Source: JBFXAN01 sp050184225
Lineage (GTDB): Bacteria > Chloroflexota > Dehalococcoidia > CAUJGQ01
Length of the DNA stretch: 25,473 nt
Reading direction: 5' to 3'
Assembly: GCA_050184225.1 (NCBI GenBank)
Contig: JBFXAN010000087.1
Coordinates: forward strand, 1 to 25,473
Of the stretch, positions 6,920-13,891 are shown one piece after another. The translations under genes were made by a program, and so were the position numbers. How positions within the stretch are numbered: position 1 is the stretch's first letter; each line of letters starts with the position of its first letter. The notes under the pieces were generated by a model. The model made no database searches and had not been told where the DNA came from. It worked only from the letters and a program-made list of their open reading frames with translations.

Positions 6920-8332
6920 CTACCCCGCTGCAAGCTGCGCGCGGATCGCCGCGATCTCGCCACGAAGCTCCGGGTCGGTGGCGAGCGTGCGCTCGATCTT
7001 TTCGGTGCCGTGCATCACGGTTGTGTGGTCGCGCTTGCCCAGCATCTTGCCGATCTCGGTCAGCGGCCGGGCGCCGTCGGTGCGCAGCAGGTACATCGCC
7101 ACATGGCGGGCGTGGACCAGGTGCCGGTCGCGCGCCTGTCCGGCGAGCCGCTGCGGCGCCAGGCCGAAGTAGCCGGCGACCGCGTCGACGATCGACTCCG
7201 GCGCCGGAATGCGCCGGCGCGGCGCCGGTGCGATCTCACCCAGCGCCCGCGCCGCCAGCGCCAGCGAGAGCTCCTCGCCCGTGAGCCGGGCGAAGGCGAC
7301 GACCCGGTTGAAGCAGCCCTCCAGCTCGCGGATGTTCTCGCTCACCCGCTGGGCGATGAAGTCCAGCACGCTGCCCGGCACGCCGATCCGCTGCTCCTCC
7401 GCCTTGCTTCGCAGGATCGCCAGCCGCGTCTCGTAGTCCGGCGGCTGCACGTCCGCGATCAGCCCCCACTCGAACCGGGAGACGAGCCGGTCCTCCAGCA
7501 GCGAGATCGACTTCGGCGCCCGGTCTGAGGTGATCACCACCTGGTGCCGGGCGGAGTGGAGGTCGTTGAAGGTGTGGAAGAACTCCTCCTGCGTCTGCTC
7601 CTTGCCGGCGATGAACTGGATATCGTCGATCAGCAGCACATCCGCCGTCCGGTAGCGGGCGCGGAACTCCTCGTTGCGCCGCTCGCGGATCGCGTTGACG
7701 AACTCATTCGTGAACTGCTCCGAGGAGACGTAGACCACCCGCAACCCCCGCGCCCGCGCCTCGTGCCCGATTGCCTGGAGCAGATGCGTCTTGCCCAGCC
7801 CGACGCCGCCGTAGAGAAAGAGCGGATTGTAGGACTGCCCCGGCTCTGCCGCCACGCTCTGCGCCGCCGCATGAGCGAGATGGTTCGACTTGCCCACGAC
7901 AAACGTCGCAAACGTGTAGGCCGGGCTCAAGCGGAGCTCGGGGTGCGGCGTTCGAGGTTCGGGGCCGGATGGCGCCCGCCGGTCAGATGGATCATCCTCG
8001 ACATGGCCAGGCTCCGACTCCCGACTCCCGACTCCCGACTCCCGACGCTCGGCCGTCTCCGGCGCACCGATCACGGTGAAGCGGAGCGCGAGCGGCTCGC
8101 CTGCGAGCCGCTCGACCGTCTGCGTCAGCAGCGGGCGCAGCTTTGTATCGAGCCAGCCCACGACGAAATCAGAGGGTGCGGCCACCGTCAGCGCGCCGTC
8201 ATCGCGGTGGGCGCCGATCGTCCCTTTCAAGAAGTTCTCATAGACCGGACCGGCGACGAGCATTTGCAGCTCGCCGAGCGCCGCCTGCCAGAGCTGTTGC
8301 GGCGAGGATTGTGCGGGAGATGGTGCCACCAT
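6920..8332 (-). CDS. dnaA: Chromosomal replication initiator protein DnaA
   Basis: This 470-residue protein is the AAA+ initiator that binds DnaA boxes at oriC and melts the origin. Domain I is at about 10-85. A variable domain II linker follows (about 90-135). The AAA+ domain III has SYNPLFLYGGVGLGKTH (Walker A, about 175-182), LLIDDIQF (Walker B, about 233-240) and a sensor I region near VVITSDRAPKS. The C-terminal domain IV carries the DnaA signature GKRDHTTVMHGTEKI. ATG 8332 has GGAGG 8 bases upstream. It is followed here by an esterase rather than dnaN, and diverges from proS. The linker carries a 7-bp satellite. A second dnaA elsewhere in the genome cannot be excluded. Confidence 0.97.
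   Translation of the reverse strand: MVAPSPAQSSPQQLWQAALGELQMLVAGPVYENFLKGTIGAHRDDGALTVAAPSDFVVGWLDTKLRPLLTQTVERLAGEPLALRFTVIGAPETAERRESGVGSRESEPGHVEDDPSDRRAPSGPEPRTPHPELRLSPAYTFATFVVGKSNHLAHAAAQSVAAEPGQSYNPLFLYGGVGLGKTHLLQAIGHEARARGLRVVYVSSEQFTNEFVNAIRERRNEEFRARYRTADVLLIDDIQFIAGKEQTQEEFFHTFNDLHSARHQVVITSDRAPKSISLLEDRLVSRFEWGLIADVQPPDYETRLAILRSKAEEQRIGVPGSVLDFIAQRVSENIRELEGCFNRVVAFARLTGEELSLALAARALGEIAPAPRRRIPAPESIVDAVAGYFGLAPQRLAGQARDRHLVHARHVAMYLLRTDGARPLTEIGKMLGKRDHTTVMHGTEKIERTLATDPELRGEIAAIRAQLAAG
8016..8043. repeat. 7-bp tandem repeat inside the dnaA domain II linker
   Basis: Four perfect head-to-tail GACTCCC units (GGGAGTC on the coding strand) lie within dnaA codons 97-106 and encode the Gly/Ser/Glu/Arg-rich linker sequence ESGVGSRESE. 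Three units make 21 bases, so changes by three units keep the reading frame. A related 7-bp satellite (AATCGGC) occurs at 25412-25446. Confidence 0.85.
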
Positions 8333-8543
8333 GACCGCGGCCTCCGAAGTAGAGATAGCGAGGCCCGACGGCAGGATCGCCGCCGGGACGCTGAACGAAC
8401 CGGTGATACGCGGCCGCTGGGGGAAGGAAGCGCCGGCACGGGGGACAGGGATGACCGGCAGACAAGCAGGCCGAGGCGATCCCGATCCTACGGACGGCGA
8501 TCCAAGCTGATCAAGGCTTTTATGTCCCCGGATGTGGAAAACT

Positions 8544-8711
8544 GGGGCGACCTAACCCCCCGGCCCCCTTCCCTCGCAGGGAAGGGGGAGTCCTCGTTTA
8601 CTGACGGTGCCAGTATCTCGTCTGGGAACACCGACGAATCTCGTTCCACCCTGGTAAACCAGGACTCCCCCTTCCCTGCGAGGGAAGGGGGCCGGGGGGT
8701 TAGGTCGCCCC
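8544..8711. repeat. 58-bp near-perfect inverted repeat
   Basis: Arms 8544-8601 and 8654-8711 are reverse complements with one mismatch (8595 against 8660), separated by a 52-base spacer. Each arm contains a smaller hairpin, CCCCCTTCCCT / AGGGAAGGGGG, next to GGCCGGGGGGTTAGGT-type sequence. The spacer contains CCAGTATCTCGT at 8610-8621, which pairs with ACGAGATACTGG at 8745-8756 outside the repeat. The arrangement looks like two copies of one palindromic element in opposite orientation, as in MITE- or REP-like elements; no ORF of a transposase is present. Confidence 0.85.
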
Positions 8712-8777
8712 TTGGTTTGCCTGGTATCTTCATTCCACAATCAAACGAGATACTGGTACCCCACTCAGATCAGGACT

Positions 8778-8800
8778 CCCCTCCCCTGCGAGGGGAGGGG
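8778..8800. repeat. proS: Third copy of the GC-rich hairpin element, next to the proS ribosome binding site
   Basis: CCCCTCCCC (8778-8786) and GGGGAGGGG (8792-8800) form a 9-bp stem with the 5-base loop TGCGA. The surrounding CAGGACTCCCC and GGCCGGGGGA match the copies at 8544-8711. The element's purine-rich right flank (8801-8812) supplies the only Shine-Dalgarno-like sequence before the proS ATG at 8814, so the hairpin lies 13 bases from the start codon in the mRNA leader. Confidence 0.65.
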
Positions 8801-8813
8801 CCGGGGGAGAGGT

Positions 8814-10232
8814 ATGACCACACGCGAAGAGGATTTCAACGAGTGGTACAACGAGCTCGTCCTCCGCGCCGAGCTGGCCGACTACGCGCCGGTGCGCGGC
8901 TGCATGGTTGTGCGCCCCTACGGCTGGGCGATCTGGGAGAACATTCAGCAGGCGCTCGACCGCCGCTTCAAGGCGACCGGTCACCTCAACGCCGGCTTCC
9001 CCATGTTCATTCCCTCGTCGTTTCTGGAGCGTGAGAAGGAGCACGTCGAGGGCTTCTCCCCCGAGTTGGCCGTGGTGACGATCGCCGGCGGTGAGGAACT
9101 TGCCGAACCGCTCGTCGTCCGGCCGACCTCCGAGACGCTGATCGGCCACATGTATGCGAAGTGGATCAAGTCCTACCGCGACCTGCCCCTGCTCCTCAAC
9201 CTCTGGAACAGCGCCGTTCGCTGGGAGAAGCGGACCAAGCTCTTCCTCCGCACCGCCGAGTTCTTCTGGCAGGAGGGGCACACCGCCCACGCCACCGCCG
9301 AGGAAGCGGAGGTCGAGGCGCGGCGGATGGTCGAGACCTACGCCGACTTCGCCGTGAACGAAGCGGCCGTGCCGGTGATCCAGGGGCAGAAGAGCGAGAG
9401 CGAGAAGTTCGCCGGCGCGGTGCGCTCCTACACGATCGAGGCGATGATGGGCGATAGGCGCGCGCTCCAGTCCGGCACCTCGCACAACCTCGGTCAGAAC
9501 TTCGCCCGCGCCTTCGACATCGAGTATCTCGACGCCGAGAATACGATCCAGCACTGCTGGACCACCTCCTGGGGCCTCTCCACCCGCTTCATCGGCGCGA
9601 TCATCATGGTCCACGGCGACGACAAGGGCCTGGTGCTGCCGCCCCGCCTCGCGCCGCACCAGGTCGTCGTCGTGCCGATCTATCGCGGCGAAGCGGAACG
9701 CGACGCCGTGCTGGCCGAGCTTGACCCGCTGCGGTCCGAGCTGGGCGACATCCGCGTCTGGGTGGATCGGCGCGACGGACTGACCCCCGGCTTCAAGTTC
9801 AACGACTGGGAGATGCGCGGCGTACCCTTGCGGATCGAGCTTGGCCCGCGCGACATCGCCGCCCAGACCGTGACTCTCGCCCGCCGCGACCAACCCGGCC
9901 GAGAGGGCAAGCGGACGGTCCCGCGCGCCGGTGTCGCGGCGGCCGTGCGCGACCTGCTCGACGACATCCAATCGTCCCTCTATGACCGCGCCCTCGCATT
10001 CCGCGAAGAGCACACCTTCGACCCCGCCGACTACGACGAGTTCCGCGAGGCAATCGAGCGCGGCTTTGCCTTCTCCTGGTGGTGCGAGGATGCCGCGTGT
10101 GAGGCGGCGATCAAGGAAGAGACGCGGGCAACCACCCGCTGCATCCCCTTCGACCAGCCCGGCGGCAGCGGTCCCTGCATCCGCGACGGCCGCCCGGCGA
10201 CGCGGAAGGCGATCTTTGGCCGCGCCTACTGA
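8814..10232 (+). CDS. proS: Prolyl-tRNA synthetase, archaeal/eukaryal-like short type
   Basis: This 472-residue class II synthetase charges tRNA-Pro with proline in the cytoplasm. It is the short archaeal/eukaryal-like form (ProS type 3), without the large editing insertion found between motifs 2 and 3 in the E. coli-type enzyme. Motif 2 is seen in LRTAEFFWQEGHTAHA, and motif 3 in the region of LSTRFIGAIIMVHGDDKGL. The C-terminal extension holds four Cys (424, 429, 443, 455) that form the structural zinc site of this type. The protein ends in Ala-Tyr, matching the conserved C-terminal Tyr of the group. ATG 8814 gives the family-typical start; a GGGGGAG stretch lies 4 bases upstream. It overlaps the convergent membrane-protein gene by 7 bases. 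Confidence 0.96.
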   Translation: MTTREEDFNEWYNELVLRAELADYAPVRGCMVVRPYGWAIWENIQQALDRRFKATGHLNAGFPMFIPSSFLEREKEHVEGFSPELAVVTIAGGEELAEPLVVRPTSETLIGHMYAKWIKSYRDLPLLLNLWNSAVRWEKRTKLFLRTAEFFWQEGHTAHATAEEAEVEARRMVETYADFAVNEAAVPVIQGQKSESEKFAGAVRSYTIEAMMGDRRALQSGTSHNLGQNFARAFDIEYLDAENTIQHCWTTSWGLSTRFIGAIIMVHGDDKGLVLPPRLAPHQVVVVPIYRGEAERDAVLAELDPLRSELGDIRVWVDRRDGLTPGFKFNDWEMRGVPLRIELGPRDIAAQTVTLARRDQPGREGKRTVPRAGVAAAVRDLLDDIQSSLYDRALAFREEHTFDPADYDEFREAIERGFAFSWWCEDAACEAAIKEETRATTRCIPFDQPGGSGPCIRDGRPATRKAIFGRAY

Positions 10233-10753
10233 CCGGCGAGCAACCGGCGCAACCGGGCGCCACGGCTGCGCCGGCTCGACCGCGGTCGGTAGAACGCGCC
10301 GATGATCCCGCCGTAGAGCAGGTGCGCGAGAAAGACCGACAGCGGCGTGCGATAGCCGTAGTTCAGACCGAGGAACCCCGGCGGCTCCAGCTGCCGCGTC
10401 GGTGTCGGCCCGTGCTGCTCGCTCGCCATGCGCGGATGCAGCGCCGGCAGCATCGGCAGCGCCGCGAGCAGCACGAAGGCGCCGTGCACCGCTCCGATCG
10501 CGGCGCCGAGCCACCACGTCGACCGTCGCCAGCTTTCGAAGGCTGCCGCATAGACCGACGCGAACAGCCAGCCGTTGACGAAGTGCGCGATGAACCCGAT
10601 CAACTTGGCCCGGTCGCGATCGGCCGTGAACATCGTCCCGACCATGTACGGCAGGTTGATCCGGGTGAGTCCCAATCCCTGACCAGCGGCCATCAACCCG
10701 GTCAGCATCACCGTACCGACGAAGCCCCAGAGCAACCCACTGCCCTTGTTCAT
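10226..10753 (-). CDS. Small multi-spanning membrane protein, unknown function
   Basis: This 175-residue protein has about four hydrophobic segments: LLWGFVGTVMLTGLMAAGQG near the start, LIGFIAHFVNGWLFASVYAA, LGAAIGAVHGAFVLLAALPM, and FLAHLLYGGIIGAFY near the end. The C-terminal tail is Arg-rich and probably cytoplasmic. A polar loop (about 110-135) contains several His, Pro and Gln. I do not recognise the family firmly. ATG 10753 shares its A with the TGA stop of the upstream GH15 gene, and GGAGGGG lies just upstream, so the two are probably translationally coupled. GTG 10756 is an alternative start. The 3' end overlaps the convergent proS gene by 7 bases. Confidence 0.75.
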   Translation of the reverse strand: MNKGSGLLWGFVGTVMLTGLMAAGQGLGLTRINLPYMVGTMFTADRDRAKLIGFIAHFVNGWLFASVYAAAFESWRRSTWWLGAAIGAVHGAFVLLAALPMLPALHPRMASEQHGPTPTRQLEPPGFLGLNYGYRTPLSVFLAHLLYGGIIGAFYRPRSSRRSRGARLRRLLAGQ

Positions 10754-12654
10754 CACAACCCCTCCGTCGAACCTGTCGCGTGGGACATACCGATCGACGC
10801 TGGCTCAGCCCGGTCACGGTACTGCGCGATCGTCACGGCCGCGTTGATCAGCCCGACGTGCGTGAACGCCTGCGGGAAGTTCCCCAGCGCGGCGCCGCTC
10901 GCCGGGTCGATCTGCTCGGCGAACAGCCCCAGGTCATTTCCGTAGCCGAGCATCTGCTCGAAGTCGTGCGTGGCGCGCTCGACCTCACCGCCGCGGGCGA
11001 GGCACTGCACCGCCCAGAAGCTGCAGAGCGCGAAGGCGCCCTCACCCGGCGCAAAGCCGTCCGCCGTCCGCGCGTCGTAGCGGAAGCGCAGGCTGCCGGA
11101 ACCGAGCGTCTCCTCGATCCGGACATAGGTCGAGCGCATCCGCGGGTGCCCGGCGTCGATGTACCCAACGATCGGGAGCATCAGAAGCCCGGCGTCCAAC
11201 GCATCGCCGTCGAAGGTGCTGGTGTAGCTCCGTAACCGCTCGTTGTACCCATGCGCCTCGATCGCCGCACGGATCTGCCTGTGATGACGGCGGAACAGCT
11301 CAACCGAAACCTGCACCTGCCCCGCCTCGTGCATCCCGATCAAGCGGTCGAGCGCGACCCAGCAGAGCACCTTCGAATGGGTGTGGTGCTTCCGTCCGGC
11401 GCGTTGCTCCCAGATACCCTCATCCGGCTCCTGCCAGCGCCGGCACACGGTTCGGCCGAGTCCGTCGAGCAGCCGGTGCGTGTCGCGATCGAACGTTCCG
11501 CCGCGTTCGGCAAAGCGAGCGGCGGCATCGATCACCTCGCCGTAGACATCAAGCTGAAGCTGGTCATGCGCATCGTTGCCGGCGCGGACCGGCCGCGACC
11601 CCCGGTAGCCCTCCAGACGCGCGATCTCACGCTCCGGCAGCCGCGCCTCACCGAAGACGCTGTACACCACCTGCAGCTCGGGCTGCGTCAGGCGGGTGGC
11701 GTGCAGCATCCAGTTGAGGAACGCCGTCGCCTCCGCGTCATACCCAAGCCCGAACAGCGCCCGCAGGGTCAGCGACGCATCGCGCAGCCAGCAGTACCGG
11801 TAGTCCCAGTTGCGCTCGCCACCCACCCGCTCCGGCAGCGAGGTCGTCGGCGCCGCGACGATCGCACCGGACGGCGCATACGTCATCAGCTTGAGCGTGA
11901 TCGCGCTGCGAACGACCGCATCCCGATATGGTCCCGTGTAGGTGCAGTGACCAGCCCAATCGCGCCACCAGCGTTCCGACCGATCCATCCTGGCACGCGC
12001 CGCCTCACCCAATGGCGGCACCGTCGCCGGACCCTCCTCGTCGTACGTCAGCGAGCAATAGCGCCGCTCGCCCGCCCGAATCCGCCCGACGCCCCGAACC
12101 CCCTGCTCCGCCGCGACCAACTCAAGCGGCAGATCGTGCTGAAACACGAGAGCAGCGCCCGTATCCTGCCACCAGATACCGAGCGCGCCCCGCCGTTCGA
12201 GCCGCGGAAGAGTGCGCCCGAAGTCCGGCCGCGGATCATAGACGACCTCCAGATCAACCTCCCCGTTAAGCCCTTCGATCTCCCGCAGCACCTCGTGATC
12301 GGGCGTCAACCGTGCCCGCTTCTCCCCCTCCGACGTCACCGACATGCAGTCCCGCACCGCCACCATGCCATGCGGCCCGTGAAAGATCGTCTCCACAATG
12401 GCGGTGTCCGCCAGATACCGCCGCTCCGCCCGAAACGCCCCTTGAGGCCGGATGCGAAACCGTCCGCCGGCTTCCGCATCCAACAGCGCCGCAAAGATCG
12501 GCGGACTATCGAAGCGCGGCACGCAGAGCCAATCCAGCGACCCATCCCGCGAAACCAGCGCCGCCCCCCGGCAATCCCCGATCAGCGCGTAATCCCCGAT
12601 CGGCGGATAGGCGTCCGCCCCGCTCGTTCCGTTGTGCTCGCGATCGATGGTCAT
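10753..12654 (-). CDS. Glycoside hydrolase family 15 protein (trehalase / glucoamylase-like)
   Basis: This 633-residue protein has the bacterial GH15 layout: an N-terminal beta-sandwich domain (about 18-240), starting YPPIGDYALIGDCRGAALVS, then an (alpha/alpha)6 catalytic barrel (about 245-610). The substrate-binding signature ERNWDYRYCWLRDASL is at about 280-295. The general-acid Glu is in DEGIWE (Glu416), followed by THSKVLCWVALDR, and the general-base Glu is in GEGAFALCSFW (Glu538). Both catalytic residues are present and no signal peptide is seen, so it acts in the cytoplasm. Close relatives include mycobacterial-type trehalases, so trehalose or short alpha-glucans are likely substrates. 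I prefer ATG 12654 because the family's usual N-terminus begins just after it. It is coupled to the membrane protein downstream. Confidence 0.9.
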   Translation of the reverse strand: MTIDREHNGTSGADAYPPIGDYALIGDCRGAALVSRDGSLDWLCVPRFDSPPIFAALLDAEAGGRFRIRPQGAFRAERRYLADTAIVETIFHGPHGMVAVRDCMSVTSEGEKRARLTPDHEVLREIEGLNGEVDLEVVYDPRPDFGRTLPRLERRGALGIWWQDTGAALVFQHDLPLELVAAEQGVRGVGRIRAGERRYCSLTYDEEGPATVPPLGEAARARMDRSERWWRDWAGHCTYTGPYRDAVVRSAITLKLMTYAPSGAIVAAPTTSLPERVGGERNWDYRYCWLRDASLTLRALFGLGYDAEATAFLNWMLHATRLTQPELQVVYSVFGEARLPEREIARLEGYRGSRPVRAGNDAHDQLQLDVYGEVIDAAARFAERGGTFDRDTHRLLDGLGRTVCRRWQEPDEGIWEQRAGRKHHTHSKVLCWVALDRLIGMHEAGQVQVSVELFRRHHRQIRAAIEAHGYNERLRSYTSTFDGDALDAGLLMLPIVGYIDAGHPRMRSTYVRIEETLGSGSLRFRYDARTADGFAPGEGAFALCSFWAVQCLARGGEVERATHDFEQMLGYGNDLGLFAEQIDPASGAALGNFPQAFTHVGLINAAVTIAQYRDRAEPASIGMSHATGSTEGL

Positions 12655-12677
12655 CAGCGTCACGCTATGGACTGGCG

Positions 12678-12705
12678 AACTTACTGCTCTCACTCTCGCC
12701 GTCAA
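12678..12705 (-). promoter_or_regulatory. Possible promoter of the GH15 gene
   Basis: On the minus strand TTGACG (12705-12700) and TAAGTT (12683-12678) are 16 bases apart. Transcription would begin about 17 bases before the GH15 start at 12654. The -35 matches five of six consensus bases but the -10 is weak. The 175-base gap upstream of GH15 has no other feature I can support. Confidence 0.3.
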
Positions 12706-12829
12706 TGTCGCATCCGCGCAGGGGTTACACCATTCTCCAGTCGCCGTATCACGTGAATCATACGAAGCCGATAGATGCTGCTGCATCTGCCGAAGTCGGC
12801 AGCTTTCGGGCGGGCGTATCAACAGCGAT

Positions 12830-13879
12830 TCAGAATGAACGATCTGTATTCAATCGTTCGGTGTTTTCCACGGCTGCCCTCACTGCTGTTTCTATCTCAT
12901 GCGCCCGGTGGTCGAGGTTGGGGAAGCGCCGGTCCACCGACCGTGCAACGCTCGCACGCGCCCGCCCCGCCTGATCGTCCACCCACTGAGTGAGACGGAA
13001 GGCAATCAGGTTGAGGAAGTACGTCCGAATCAACGGCACGATGCAACGGAGTTCCGTATGGTCCAGACGCCTCTCGATTAGATAGCCGCCGAGGAAAGCC
13101 TGAACAGAGCCAGGATCGATCGCATCGTAAGTGGGTGGCTGGAGGCAATCGAGCGCGATGCTGGTGGCGATATCGGTCGCGCGGGTGTCCAGGTGAATCA
13201 GGTCAAAGTCGAGGAGTGCACTCAACCGCCTCCGATGGAAGAGGATGTTGTCGTGGTGGAAATCGCAATGCACCACGGCGCTGGGTAGACGGTCCGCGCC
13301 GAGTCGTTCAAGCTCGGCGCGGTTTCGATCGCGCTCCGTGCGCACAGCGGAGGCGAGCGCCGGCTCCTCGCGGCCGAACGCAGCCAACAGATCGTCGAAC
13401 GTATTAAGATCACGCGTGCGCGCGTAGGTGTCGAGGTTCCAACAATAATCGAATCCATCGCGCTGTCCGATCGCCGACCACGGCGCCAGATCGTCATGCA
13501 GACGCGCAAGCGTTTGTCCCTTGCTATGGAGATACCTGGGATCGGCGTACGGCGCCGGCCGGCCCGCAAGGTACGGAAAGAGAGCGTAACGCTGGCCATC
13601 GACTTCGGTGAATGTGGCGCCGTCTGACGCCCGCAGCGGCGCTGCGATCGGCCAGCCGCGACCGGCGAGGTGCATCAGCACATCGTGTTCGTATCGGATG
13701 GCCGCCGGAGAGCGACGCGGGTTGTAACGCCGTAGCGCATAGATCGCGTCGCTCGTCTCGACGCGCCAGTGTTTGTTGACGCGCCCGGACCGGATATCGC
13801 GGATGACGGGGGACGCCACGTTATACCGAGCCAGGACTACCCGGAGGAGATTGATCGCGTGGCTGGATAGCCGGGACAT
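12830..13879 (-). CDS. APH / homoserine-kinase-II-type phosphotransferase
   Basis: This 349-residue protein has the aminoglycoside-phosphotransferase / choline-kinase fold. The N-lobe includes an ATP-binding beta-sheet with SGRVNKHWRVETSD and YALRRYNP. The hinge-like FPYLAGRP lies near 101-108. The catalytic loop is VVHCDFHHDNILF (His204, Asp206, Asn211) and the metal-binding Asp is in ALLDFDLIHLD (Asp224 or Asp226), so it looks active. The overall pattern is closest to ThrB type II homoserine kinases and related small-molecule kinases; the substrate is unknown. ATG 13879 (GTG 13882 adjacent) lies 12 bases after the stop of the upstream FAD oxidase gene, which implies co-transcription. A 7-bp hairpin, GAACGAT / ATCGTTC, lies just inside its 3' end (12837-12859) with no T-run. 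Confidence 0.85.
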   Translation of the reverse strand: MSRLSSHAINLLRVVLARYNVASPVIRDIRSGRVNKHWRVETSDAIYALRRYNPRRSPAAIRYEHDVLMHLAGRGWPIAAPLRASDGATFTEVDGQRYALFPYLAGRPAPYADPRYLHSKGQTLARLHDDLAPWSAIGQRDGFDYCWNLDTYARTRDLNTFDDLLAAFGREEPALASAVRTERDRNRAELERLGADRLPSAVVHCDFHHDNILFHRRRLSALLDFDLIHLDTRATDIATSIALDCLQPPTYDAIDPGSVQAFLGGYLIERRLDHTELRCIVPLIRTYFLNLIAFRLTQWVDDQAGRARASVARSVDRRFPNLDHRAHEIETAVRAAVENTERLNTDRSF

Positions 13880-13891
13880 CACACTCGATCA

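Larger units (their letters stand above)
8333..8813. other. dnaA-proS intergenic region with a DnaA-box-like site
   Basis: The 481-base gap between divergent dnaA and proS is non-coding; the open frames across it are by-products of its palindromes. It holds a 58-bp inverted repeat (8544-8711) and a related hairpin (8778-8800) next to the proS start. One DnaA-box-like 9-mer, TTTTCCACA on the minus strand, lies at 8533-8541. I see no cluster of boxes or AT-rich unwinding region, so this does not look like a complete replication origin. No T-box leader was recognised before proS. Confidence 0.55.

Noticed and set aside
8016..8043. CRISPR array
   Set aside because: The repeats here and at 25412-25446 are 7-bp tandem units without spacers; no cas gene is present.
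8488..8733. Open frames across the dnaA-proS gap
   Set aside because: They are translations of the palindromic repeat arms (Pro/Gly/Arg-rich), with no ribosome binding site.
8333..8813. Replication origin oriC next to dnaA
   Set aside because: Only one near-consensus DnaA box and no AT-rich region or box cluster are visible.
8814..8830. T-box riboswitch before proS
   Set aside because: No T-box consensus, specifier loop or antiterminator is recognisable in the leader; the hairpin there is part of the repeat element.
8730..10817. 695-codon open frame on the minus strand
   Set aside because: It is antisense to proS, whose motifs and zinc Cys are unmistakable; the long frame is a high-GC codon-bias effect and its product is low-complexity Arg/Val/Gly-rich.
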